DNA of 61,030 nucleotides from SG8-4 sp964598225 (GTDB taxonomy: Bacteria; Planctomycetota; Phycisphaerae; Sedimentisphaerales; Anaerobacaceae). Shown here piece after piece: positions 16,531 through 25,425 of the stretch. Numbering within the stretch: the stretch's first letter is position 1; each line of letters begins with the position of its first letter. The notes below the pieces were generated by a model. The model saw only the letters and a list, made by a program, of their open reading frames with translations. It searched no databases and was not told the DNA's origin. The position numbers and the translations under genes were made by a program. The DNA lies in assembly GCA_964598225.1 (NCBI GenBank), contig CAZRBG010000035.1, forward strand, positions 1 through 61,030, written 5' to 3'.

Positions 16531-19500
16531 ATGAAACTAAAAAAGCAATTTCAGATTAGAGGACGCTTTTCGCAGAATGGCTTGGCGAGACACTTAATTT
16601 GCCATCTGTTCTTTGTGCTTGGGGCTCTGGTATTAGTGGAGGCTTGCCTCGAAGCCGCCGACTGGCCGACGTATCGGGCCGATGCAGCCCGTTCGGGTTA
16701 TTCACCCGATCCACTGCCGGACAACTTTGAACTGCGATGGATCTGTCGCAGTCGCAACGGAGTTACTCCGGCCTGGCCGAGTTCGTCGCGAATCACATTC
16801 GATTTTGCCTTCCAGCCAATCATAGCAGGTAATCTCGTGATATTCGGCAGTTCGTCCGAGGATAAGATCGTCGCTGTCAACGCCGACACCGGGAAGGTCC
16901 ACTGGATATTTTTCACCGGCGGCCCGGTGCGTTTTGCTCCGGCGGCGTGGCGTGACAGAATCTTTGCGGCCAGCGATGACGGGCATCTCTACGCAATACG
17001 AATGAAGGACGGCAAATTGCTCTGGAAGCATCGCGGCGGTCCGAACGAGAGAATGTGCATGGGCAACGGGCGCATTATTTCGCGCTGGCCGGCTCGCGGC
17101 GGTCCGGTCGTAATGGATAACACCGTCTATTATGCAGCGGGAATATGGCCGAGCGACGGCGTCTACGTTCATGCGCTTCACGCCCGCACCGGAGAGACGC
17201 TCTGGACCAACGACCGTACCGGGCGTTTGTATATGCCGCAGCCCCACGGCGGAGCGAATGCTCACAGCGGAGTTGCTCCGCAGGGCTACCTAATTGCTAC
17301 AGAGTCACGTCTCTTTGTACCGACTGGTAGGGCTGTGCCTGCTGCGTTTCGACGTTCGGATGGGAAATTCGAATACTACCGCTTGCAGAAGAACGGATCA
17401 ATCGGTGGAGCCAGGGCATTGGTTACCGACCGTTTCGTCATTAATGGCGGGTGCTTTCTGGAAAGAGACTCAGGGAATCTGGGCGCACGGGCCGGAAGGG
17501 GCGTATTCTCAGCTATGCCCGACGGGATTCTGCGAACGACCGGGGAAAAACTGCTGGCATATCGCTGGAAGGAGATGGAAAAACTCGACCGGAGAGGAAA
17601 TCCCGTCCGGTATCGCGGTCTCGATCGAATTGCTGAAATAACCCTGGAGGCCGAATCCGGGCCGGACTATGACAAAGAAGCGATTATTGACAAACTGCCT
17701 TTTCTCGGGACACTGTACGGGACGGATGTTAGCTTTGCAGAAGTCGACGACAGCGTGGCAAAACAGACCCGACTGGAACGTACCTTATCGCAGGCCAGAC
17801 CGGAAGTTGAAGCGCTGGGCTGCGACGTCGAACCGTTCCTGGCGACGACTTACGAGCGGCAGTATGAAGTGATCTGCGCCGGCGAAGAAGCAGTATGTGG
17901 CGGGCCGGGTATTGTACGGGTTGTTAATCTCAAGGACGGCCGGGTCAGATGGTCGCATAAAGTTGAAGGTAAAGCTCTCGGTCTTGCGGCGGCGAACGAC
18001 CTGCTGATAGTTTCGACTTCAGAAGGGGTCATCTATTGCTTTGCGGCTGCAAGTTCTCAAGCCCCAGGTTCACCCGTAGGATCGTCGGCTGCCGGTCAGT
18101 CAATCAAAACCGACTATGCCGAAATTGCCGGAGAGATTCTCGACAAGAGCGGCGTCACGGAAGGAATCTGCGTAGACCTCGGAAGCGGTACGGGAGAATT
18201 GGCGCTTGAGTTAGTCCGGCAATCTGGATCGTACGTCGTAGCGATTGACTCAAATCTCACAAACGTTCGCAAAGCACGACGCATGCTGGATGAAGCCGGC
18301 GTTTACGGCAGCCGCGTGACGGTCCACCACGGCGATCCGGGCAAAACGCCTTATCCGCGTAATTTTGCTAATCTTATCGTTTCGTCGCAGTCTCTTGCCG
18401 GAGAATCCAGCGCCCTGAACGAATCAGAAATCGCCCGTTTGCAGCGGCCGTACGGAGGGACGGTTAGTATCGGATCGCCCGGGCAAATCCGGGTTCACCG
18501 CCGCGGCCAACTGGAGCGGGCGGGCCAGTGGACGCATCAAAACTGTGATCCGGCCAATACGATTTGCTCAGCCGACAATATTGTCCGCGCGCCGCTGGAG
18601 ATGGCATGGTATCGTGACGGCGTCATCGAGATCGCCGACCGTCATGCCCAGGGACCGGCGCCGTTGTTCAGTCGCGGGTATCTGGTTGTGGAAGGCGTCA
18701 ACGGGATCTGTGCTCTGGATGCATACAACGGCCGCACGGTGTGGACTTATCCGATAGATAGTATCCTTGCCGACTGGGATGGCGCGCATCACGACGTCGG
18801 AATTGGCGATACAGGCAGCAACTTCTGCCTGAGCGAGGACGCAGCCTTCGTGCGTACCGCCGAGAAGTGTCTGAAAATCGACCTGGCAACGGGCAGGAAA
18901 ATCCATGAATTTAAGACGCCGGTCGGACCGTCCGCTCAGAATCGCAACTGGGGTTATGTGGCCTACATGGACGGCATGATCTTTGGATCGGTGCTGAACG
19001 ACGAGCATACGATCAGTCCCAGATACGCGAACATAAGCCTGCGCAATGAATCCGTTTTGTTCTTTGCTATGGATGCAGAGACGGGTAAATTGAAGTGGCG
19101 GTACAAGCCCGATCATTCCATTCGCAATAATGCCATCGCTATCGCGGAAGGACGAGTATACCTGATAGACAGGCCCATAGCGCCTGCCGACCGTATTACG
19201 AAGCCCAGGCGGGACGGAAAGCATCGTCCGGTCCTTGAACCGGGTGAGCATCCCGGCGGCACGCTGGTAGTCATGGATGCTTCTTCAGGTTCCATCCTCT
19301 GGAAGAACGAGGAGGATATCTTTGGAACCCAGATTGCTGTCAGCAGCGAGCACGGCATTCTGCTTTTGCACTATCAGGCGGTAACGCACAAGTTCTTCAA
19401 GTTGCCGTCGGAGGTCGGCGGACGAATGGCGGCTTTCGATGTAAAGACCGGCAAACGCTTGTGGGACGTTAGCGCAGATTGCAAGACCCGGCCGATCATA

Positions 19501-20067
19501 AACGACGATATGATTTACGCCGAGGGCGGCGCCTGGATGCTGAAAACGGGCGAGACCATCCCGTGGCACTTCGAGCGATCCCACGGCTGCGGCCAGATTG
19601 CCGGCAGCGTACACATGCTCATATTCCGGTCGGCAACTCTCGGTTATCTTGATTTAAGCCGAGACAGAGGCGTAGAGAATTTTGGAGGTATGAGACCCGG
19701 TTGCTGGTTCAACGGGATTCCCGCAGGCGGAATGGTCCTCGTGCCAGACGGATCGTCAAAGTGCGCATGCAGCTATCAGATGCGATCGTGGCTTGCTTTG
19801 CAGCCCCTTGGGGATGGCCTAGCCGCCGCGCCGGTAACTCGAATCCGTTTGAACAACAACAAGACAACAGTTGCCTGCAATGGTTCCTCATTCGCCGGCC
19901 AGACAGGACAGTTTTCCAGACGCCGTAGACACATACAATCGCTCATTCGCCGCGATCATTCCGTCGAAGACGGGTGGAGCTTCGAGCGCGTAACGGCCGA
20001 GGACTTTTCCCGTAGCCGCCGATGCCGCCCAAAGACAGCCGTCAGTCCTGGCCTCCAGCGCCATTAA
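16531..20067 (+). CDS. Exported propeller-Rossmann-propeller fusion protein
   Basis: ATG 16531 lies nine bases after AAAGGAA. The 1178-residue protein has an N-terminal hydrophobic signal region (residues about 22-43). A PQQ-like beta-propeller begins with DWPTYRADAARSG (residue about 47) and shows repeated (I/V)xAVNADTGKVHW-type blades. At residues about 525-650 lies a class I methyltransferase-like Rossmann domain with an intact motif I (VDLGSGTGELA, near residue 549) and an acidic AIDSN loop. A second propeller follows (GQWTHQNCDPANT, GICALDAYNGRTVW). The last 60 codons overlap the convergent gene and look like unselected sequence. PQQ itself may not be bound; such propellers are often structural. 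Role unknown. Confidence 0.75.
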   Translation: MKLKKQFQIRGRFSQNGLARHLICHLFFVLGALVLVEACLEAADWPTYRADAARSGYSPDPLPDNFELRWICRSRNGVTPAWPSSSRITFDFAFQPIIAGNLVIFGSSSEDKIVAVNADTGKVHWIFFTGGPVRFAPAAWRDRIFAASDDGHLYAIRMKDGKLLWKHRGGPNERMCMGNGRIISRWPARGGPVVMDNTVYYAAGIWPSDGVYVHALHARTGETLWTNDRTGRLYMPQPHGGANAHSGVAPQGYLIATESRLFVPTGRAVPAAFRRSDGKFEYYRLQKNGSIGGARALVTDRFVINGGCFLERDSGNLGARAGRGVFSAMPDGILRTTGEKLLAYRWKEMEKLDRRGNPVRYRGLDRIAEITLEAESGPDYDKEAIIDKLPFLGTLYGTDVSFAEVDDSVAKQTRLERTLSQARPEVEALGCDVEPFLATTYERQYEVICAGEEAVCGGPGIVRVVNLKDGRVRWSHKVEGKALGLAAANDLLIVSTSEGVIYCFAAASSQAPGSPVGSSAAGQSIKTDYAEIAGEILDKSGVTEGICVDLGSGTGELALELVRQSGSYVVAIDSNLTNVRKARRMLDEAGVYGSRVTVHHGDPGKTPYPRNFANLIVSSQSLAGESSALNESEIARLQRPYGGTVSIGSPGQIRVHRRGQLERAGQWTHQNCDPANTICSADNIVRAPLEMAWYRDGVIEIADRHAQGPAPLFSRGYLVVEGVNGICALDAYNGRTVWTYPIDSILADWDGAHHDVGIGDTGSNFCLSEDAAFVRTAEKCLKIDLATGRKIHEFKTPVGPSAQNRNWGYVAYMDGMIFGSVLNDEHTISPRYANISLRNESVLFFAMDAETGKLKWRYKPDHSIRNNAIAIAEGRVYLIDRPIAPADRITKPRRDGKHRPVLEPGEHPGGTLVVMDASSGSILWKNEEDIFGTQIAVSSEHGILLLHYQAVTHKFFKLPSEVGGRMAAFDVKTGKRLWDVSADCKTRPIINDDMIYAEGGAWMLKTGETIPWHFERSHGCGQIAGSVHMLIFRSATLGYLDLSRDRGVENFGGMRPGCWFNGIPAGGMVLVPDGSSKCACSYQMRSWLALQPLGDGLAAAPVTRIRLNNNKTTVACNGSSFAGQTGQFSRRRRHIQSLIRRDHSVEDGWSFERVTAEDFSRSRRCRPKTAVSPGLQRH

Positions 20068-23000
20068 TGGATCGTTGGCGTAGACCACATCCGGCGGTCC
20101 GGCCACGAACAGCGTATCTCCGGCCAGCACCATTGCGCGCACGAGGACCGGTATCCGCTGATGCCAGGAAAACCCTTTCGTCTCCCTGTCGAAAGGAATC
20201 ATAGCTCCGAGCTGGTCCTTGCTTTCCCTGCGCTCATCACGAAACAGAAGGTATCCCTCCCGGTTCGGGAAGAACATCGGGCTGAATTTGACACCGGGCA
20301 CCCAGTCATAAGCCAGGACGCCGTATGTGGCAGATTGACCGAAAACCAGAAGCCGGCCTCGGTTGTCGCCAAACGACCAGAACGTGCGATTGAACATCGA
20401 GTCGTCGAGGAAGCCGGAAGAAGCGTACAGACGCGGCCCGGGTCCCGGCATAGCCCAGATGCGGCCGACGTTTTCCTTGCGACGATCCGTTGCATCGACA
20501 AAGCCTATTTCTTTGCGTATCTCTTCGGCTTTAAGCTGCCAGTCAAATTTGACATGCCGCATGTAGAGCGACTTGCCGTCGCTGACGAGGACATCTGATA
20601 ATGCGCCTGCCATGCTGTGCGGATGGTTCCTCTCAATTTTAGTCGCATCAAGATGCGGTCCGTCGAGGACTGTCTCATAGAGTTTCTGTCCGGTAGCAAC
20701 GTCGAGGCCGTAAACACGGATCCCACCGTCGAGAAAGGACGAGCGACCGGCCGCAAAGTAAGCAACGGCTTGCTCAGAATCCGTCGTAAAATCGTCCTTT
20801 ACCAGAATGTTGCCGTGGATCGGCCAGGCCGATTCAATCTGGCCACAGGCTACGACACGTCGATCCTTCTGCGCGCCGCGGAATCTCCAGATCAGTTGGC
20901 CATCCACGGGACGGAGACAATACGCCCAACCATCGGCGCACCCAAACAGAACTCGGCCTCGGCTTATCGTCGGAGGAGTGTCGATGCGGCCGCCGGCGGT
21001 GAACGACCACTGCTTAGTTCCGCTGTTTGAATCCAACGCATACAGCGTGTGGCGGTCGACAACTGCGACATACGCGCGACCGCCTGTAACAACGGGACTG
21101 GTCAGTTTGCCGCCAAGATCAACGCTCCATGATCGTTTCAGGTTTGCGGGAATTCCAATTGGCGTTGTGCCGCTGCGAAGCGAATCGTGACGATAAGTCG
21201 GCCAATCGGCGCCGGTGCTCGATCGTGAGGTCTCAGTTTTAAATTTGCCATAAGCCGGGCCTTTATCCAATTGCTGCTGAGTCGTTTGACTCTTTTGTTG
21301 CTCTTCCATCCTCGTGGCCAGCGCATAGAACCCGCTCAATTTGGCGTGAACGTAGCAGCGGCAGGGATGAGGGGGCGCGTAGAGCAGCCCGTTGCACGGC
21401 AGCACTCCGAAGTAACAGGTTCCCCGAACCCAGTTATGAATATGATTTTCGCCTCCTTCGAGATCGATAAACTCGACGCCACGCCGACCGGTGAGAATGT
21501 ACCGTTCCGTCGCCCGATTACGATAACAACGATGGTGATGGCCGGTCGTGAGCACGTTGGAAGCTGAAATCTCCTGCCGAACTTCGCCTGTTTTCAAATC
21601 AAGACCGGCAAAGGACATGTCTTCACGGTATACCCAGACCAGGCCGCGAGCGACATAAACGTCGGTCGGCAGTTGGCGGAACTTCAGGTCAGCCAGCGGC
21701 GAATGCCAGCGTCGGGAGCCGTCCGTTTTATCCAGGGCGGCGAGGTTGCCGGTGGGAGCAACAAACAAAACCACTTCTTCCGTGATAATCAGCGGCGCCC
21801 TCGGCTCTCTCGATCTCTTTCGACCCACAGGCGGCTGCTCCGCGCGCCATAGCTCCTTTCCGCTTTCCAGCTCGATACATACAACTGCTTCGGCGTCGAG
21901 AAGACAGACCCGACCGTCTCGAATAGCGTGCGCAAATTGCTTGGCACCGGAGACAGTTCCGACAACCGCGTCCACGCCGCGATAATTTGACCTTGTCCAG
22001 AGCACCTCTCCGGTATCCGCTTGCAGAGCCACGATCTGTTTCTTTTCCCCTGCCGACCCTGCGTCGTCGGGACTTCGTGCAGCCCTGTTGACCGACAGTA
22101 CCAGGATACCATCGCAATAGACTATCTCGTCGGTGAACCGGGTATTCTTATATTCTCGCACCGTCTTTCCCGTTGCGGCATCGAGAGCTGCCAGCGGCGC
22201 ATTGAATCCGAGGGTAACGTAGACACGATCATCCGTGGCAACGAGCCGGCGGGGCAGTTGAACGGGCGCTTTCTTCCAGTCATGCCAGGTTGTCTTCCAC
22301 TCGCGCCACCCCCAGGCTTCGATCGGTCTTTTCCAAAGGATAACGCCACTGAAAGCATCCCGCGCGATCAAAGCCCACCGGTCAGGCAGTCTCTCATCCA
22401 CAACTCCGGTCGGCGCTTCATCCACAATCGTAAATATCCGCCCTCCGCTCGACACGACCGCGCTGACACTTGCGTCGGTCTCGTGGTTCTTGGACCAGCG
22501 TGGCCCGGCTACCCACTGCAGACGCCGCGGCGGCCCAACGACCGAATCCTTCGCCACAGGATTTCCATCCGAGCCATGCAGGAAGTGCCCCCAACAGTCG
22601 ATCTCCCGAGGCCAACGTTTAACTAACTTCACCCATGACTGTTTGCCTGATAAAGAAACCTCCTCGACATGAAACAACTCGTCGTTCGCGGGCAAATCGT
22701 TCAACATGGCGCGGCCATTGTCTGAGGGGCTGCCTCCGCGAAGCATCGTCACGCCTCCGGGGCGCAGCACACGGATAAGCTCATTAGTGGACGTCGCTTT
22801 CGGATCATCCACAACAATCAGACTCACGAGATTGTCCGCATACGGCAGCTCACCACCCGGCCAGAAATCAGCAGATACAGGGCCGTAGTTTCCTGCCGAT
22901 TGGATTTGCTCCCGCATCTCGGCCAAAGTCGCCCGATCCCGGCATAATCCGTGAACCAGATAGGCATCGCTTTTGCGCAGTACGGTTGTGAACTCCGCAT

Positions 23001-23154
23001 CTTCGCAATCCAAATGCACAACTACTCCTCCCGCAACGTCGGCGTAATCAAGTATCTTCTGCGCCTGCTCCGAAGCAGTTGAATTCGATGCGCTCGATGC
23101 TACAATCATCCCCATAACCATCGTCAATCTATGAGTGAGAAGGCTTTTATTCAT
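19888..23154 (-). CDS. Exported Rossmann-propeller-propeller fusion protein
   Basis: The 1088-residue protein starts with a signal peptide (residues 1-28). Residues about 30-165 form a Rossmann, methyltransferase-like domain in which motif I is degenerate (VVHLDCEDAEFTTVL lacks the Gly-x-Gly-x-Gly loop), while the region ELIRVLRPGGVTMLRGG is kept. A propeller beginning near IDCWGHFLHGSDGNP follows, then a second beginning DWPTYRHDSLRSG near residue 640. The latter start motif is N-terminal in the convergent neighbour, so the two proteins have permuted domain order. A near-consensus promoter lies 70 bases upstream. It is probably periplasmic; function unknown. Confidence 0.78.
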   Translation of the reverse strand: MNKSLLTHRLTMVMGMIVASSASNSTASEQAQKILDYADVAGGVVVHLDCEDAEFTTVLRKSDAYLVHGLCRDRATLAEMREQIQSAGNYGPVSADFWPGGELPYADNLVSLIVVDDPKATSTNELIRVLRPGGVTMLRGGSPSDNGRAMLNDLPANDELFHVEEVSLSGKQSWVKLVKRWPREIDCWGHFLHGSDGNPVAKDSVVGPPRRLQWVAGPRWSKNHETDASVSAVVSSGGRIFTIVDEAPTGVVDERLPDRWALIARDAFSGVILWKRPIEAWGWREWKTTWHDWKKAPVQLPRRLVATDDRVYVTLGFNAPLAALDAATGKTVREYKNTRFTDEIVYCDGILVLSVNRAARSPDDAGSAGEKKQIVALQADTGEVLWTRSNYRGVDAVVGTVSGAKQFAHAIRDGRVCLLDAEAVVCIELESGKELWRAEQPPVGRKRSREPRAPLIITEEVVLFVAPTGNLAALDKTDGSRRWHSPLADLKFRQLPTDVYVARGLVWVYREDMSFAGLDLKTGEVRQEISASNVLTTGHHHRCYRNRATERYILTGRRGVEFIDLEGGENHIHNWVRGTCYFGVLPCNGLLYAPPHPCRCYVHAKLSGFYALATRMEEQQKSQTTQQQLDKGPAYGKFKTETSRSSTGADWPTYRHDSLRSGTTPIGIPANLKRSWSVDLGGKLTSPVVTGGRAYVAVVDRHTLYALDSNSGTKQWSFTAGGRIDTPPTISRGRVLFGCADGWAYCLRPVDGQLIWRFRGAQKDRRVVACGQIESAWPIHGNILVKDDFTTDSEQAVAYFAAGRSSFLDGGIRVYGLDVATGQKLYETVLDGPHLDATKIERNHPHSMAGALSDVLVSDGKSLYMRHVKFDWQLKAEEIRKEIGFVDATDRRKENVGRIWAMPGPGPRLYASSGFLDDSMFNRTFWSFGDNRGRLLVFGQSATYGVLAYDWVPGVKFSPMFFPNREGYLLFRDERRESKDQLGAMIPFDRETKGFSWHQRIPVLVRAMVLAGDTLFVAGPPDVVYANDPLMALEARTDGCLWAASAATGKVLGRYALEAPPVFDGMIAANERLYVSTASGKLSCLAGE

Positions 23155-23223
23155 GAGTGTGATTTCCCGTAAACGAATGAATCTCAGTTAGATGTCAGGT
23201 GGAATTCAATCCCACCCAACCAG

Positions 23224-23251
23224 ATTGTATTTACCTCCGGGTTGTTGTCAA
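23224..23251 (-). promoter_or_regulatory. Sigma-70-type promoter for the minus-strand propeller gene
   Basis: On the minus strand, TTGACA (23246-23251) and TACAAT (23224-23229) are separated by 16 bases. The start point would be near 23217, giving a leader of about 60 bases before the ATG at 23154. Confidence 0.6.
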
Positions 23252-23399
23252 TTCAGATATCCTATTCGATTTTATGAATCAATGACAGTTGAAAATCGAT
23301 GCTGAAAGAAATAGAATCTATTTTGAGAGCGGCTTGAAGGCGCGCTCTGATAAAGGACGGTCAATTGATGCAAACAACCGGCAAAAGTGAGTGACGGAC

Positions 23400-25400
23400 A
23401 TGACAATGGATAGAAAAACCGTATTAGAGTATCATATTGTTATTACTGCAATTATTGTTTTGAGCGTATTTGCAGAACCGGTGCGGTCGAATGCCGGCGA
23501 AGAGTTAAAGGCCGTCCCGTACGCCGACGTGGTTATTACAGGATCCTTTTGGAAGGCTCGCCTGGAAACAAATCGAAAAGTCACTATTCCGTATGTCTTC
23601 AAAAAATGCGACCAGCTCGGCCTGATTGACAATTTCGCCCGGGCTGCCGGGTTTATGCACGCCGATACGTTCAAACCCAACAGCAACAACCGGCCGTCGC
23701 GTGAGTGCGATGTTTACAAGACTATCGAGGCTGCTTCCTATGTACTCGCTAAACACTCTGATGAGATACTTGATCTGTACGTTGACAGTTTGATTTTTGA
23801 CATCGCCGCCGCACAGGAACCCGATGGCTACCTTTATCCGTCCCGAGGCTTTTTGCCGCCGGAGAAGATGGGACGCGGGGGTAAACAGCGATGGGAAAGA
23901 CTCGGGCGCAGCCAGGAACTGTACGCTGTCGGCCACCTCTACGAGGCGGCGGTCGCTCACTATCAGGCCACCGGCAAGCGTTCGCTTTTGAACGTGGCGA
24001 TCAAGAACGCCGATCTGCTCTGCGAGGTGTTCGGCCCCGAGGGGTGTCAATATCCGCCCGGCCACCAGGAGATCGAGATCGGTCTGGCTCGTCTCTATGA
24101 CGTCACCGGCAAGGAGAAATATTTGAATCTGGCCCGATTTCTTATCGAAGTCAGAGGCCGAACGGAGACGCATCGTCTCTACGGCCTGTACCATCAGGAC
24201 CATGTTCCACTGGCGGAGCAAAATGAAGCCGTGGGGCATGCGGTTCGTGCCGCTTACATGTATTCGGGCACGGCCGATATCGCGATGGCAACGAACGACC
24301 GGGATTACGTGGAAATTCTCGACCGCTTATGGAATGACGTCGTTTCCGGCAAACTGTACATCACCGGCGGCGTCGGCGCCCAGAGAAAGGGCGAGGCATA
24401 CGGCGAGGCTTATTCTTTAGGCAACGAGACCGCCTACTGCGAAACTTGTGCCGCGATTGCCAACGCCATGTGGAATCAACGCATGTTTCTGATCCACGGC
24501 GACGCGAAGTACGTAGACGTAGTAGAGCGCGTCATATACAACGGATTCCTTTCAGGCATTTCCCTGACCGGAGACAGATTCTTCTACGTCAATCCTTTGG
24601 CCTCCGACGGCAGCCACGAGCGATCCGAATGGTTCGGCACGCCCTGCTGTCCCACCAACATAGTGCGCTTTCTGCCCTCTCTCGCAGGATATGCCTATGC
24701 CCGGCAGGGCAGAAATTTGTACGTGAACCTTTTCGGCGGCAATGAAGTCTGCGCGACGATAGACGGCACAAACGTCCGTTTGGTTCAGGAAACCGAATAT
24801 CCGTGGGACGGGAATATAACAATGCGAATCGAAGCCGATCGGCCCGAGCAGTTTGCGATCCACGTTCGTATTCCCGGCTGGGCCCGGAACAAACCCGTTC
24901 CGAGCGACCTCTATCGCTTTGCGGAACCATATACAGAAGAGGTAACACTTAAGATCAATGGCCGGCCAGTAGAACGGCCGAGAATGGAAAAAGGTTTTGC
25001 CGTGCTTCGGCGGAAATGGCACCGCGGCGATACCATTGGTCTGCACTTGCCCATGCCCGTTCGCCGAGTGAGGAGCCACGAAGAAGTCGAACCCAACCGT
25101 GGTAGAGCGGCGCTTCAGCGCGGTCCTATCGTTTATTGTGTCGAGGGCGCGGACAACAATGGTCGGGCCTCGGATGTTGTTCTGCCCGATGATCTTTCTC
25201 TCAAAGCCGAAAGGACAGACCTTCTGGGTGGCGTAACAGTCGTAACGGGCCAGGCAAAGGCCTTACGCAGGCAATCCGACGGTATAGTAAGGCAAGAGCC
25301 ACACACATTAATCGCAATCCCTTATTACGCGTGGGCACATCGGGGCAAGAATGAGATGGCGGTCTGGCTGCCCACTACCGCAGAATTCGTAGACAAATAG
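23400..25400 (+). CDS. GH127-type (DUF1680) beta-L-arabinofuranosidase-like glycosidase
   Basis: Possible starts are GTG 23391 and ATGs 23400 and 23406; none has a strong ribosome binding site, and 23400 is used here. About 666 residues with an N-terminal signal segment. The catalytic zinc/thiol set of GH127 is visible: Glu348-x-Cys350 in YCETCAAIA and the pair Cys416-Cys417 in GTPCCPTN, where in characterised GH127 enzymes one of the paired cysteines is the nucleophile. The (alpha/alpha)6 region is followed by beta-sandwich domains (VRIPGWARN). It would release L-arabinofuranosyl or related residues from polysaccharides, probably outside the cytoplasm. The PhoD-like gene follows after 25 bases. 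Confidence 0.85.
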   Translation: MTMDRKTVLEYHIVITAIIVLSVFAEPVRSNAGEELKAVPYADVVITGSFWKARLETNRKVTIPYVFKKCDQLGLIDNFARAAGFMHADTFKPNSNNRPSRECDVYKTIEAASYVLAKHSDEILDLYVDSLIFDIAAAQEPDGYLYPSRGFLPPEKMGRGGKQRWERLGRSQELYAVGHLYEAAVAHYQATGKRSLLNVAIKNADLLCEVFGPEGCQYPPGHQEIEIGLARLYDVTGKEKYLNLARFLIEVRGRTETHRLYGLYHQDHVPLAEQNEAVGHAVRAAYMYSGTADIAMATNDRDYVEILDRLWNDVVSGKLYITGGVGAQRKGEAYGEAYSLGNETAYCETCAAIANAMWNQRMFLIHGDAKYVDVVERVIYNGFLSGISLTGDRFFYVNPLASDGSHERSEWFGTPCCPTNIVRFLPSLAGYAYARQGRNLYVNLFGGNEVCATIDGTNVRLVQETEYPWDGNITMRIEADRPEQFAIHVRIPGWARNKPVPSDLYRFAEPYTEEVTLKINGRPVERPRMEKGFAVLRRKWHRGDTIGLHLPMPVRRVRSHEEVEPNRGRAALQRGPIVYCVEGADNNGRASDVVLPDDLSLKAERTDLLGGVTVVTGQAKALRRQSDGIVRQEPHTLIAIPYYAWAHRGKNEMAVWLPTTAEFVDK

Positions 25401-25425
25401 TGGACTTAAGAACAAAGGTATCCTC

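Noticed and set aside
16307..16534. 75-codon plus-strand ORF before the first propeller gene
   Set aside because: Low-information sequence with no ribosome binding site or domain, and it overlaps the start of the real gene.
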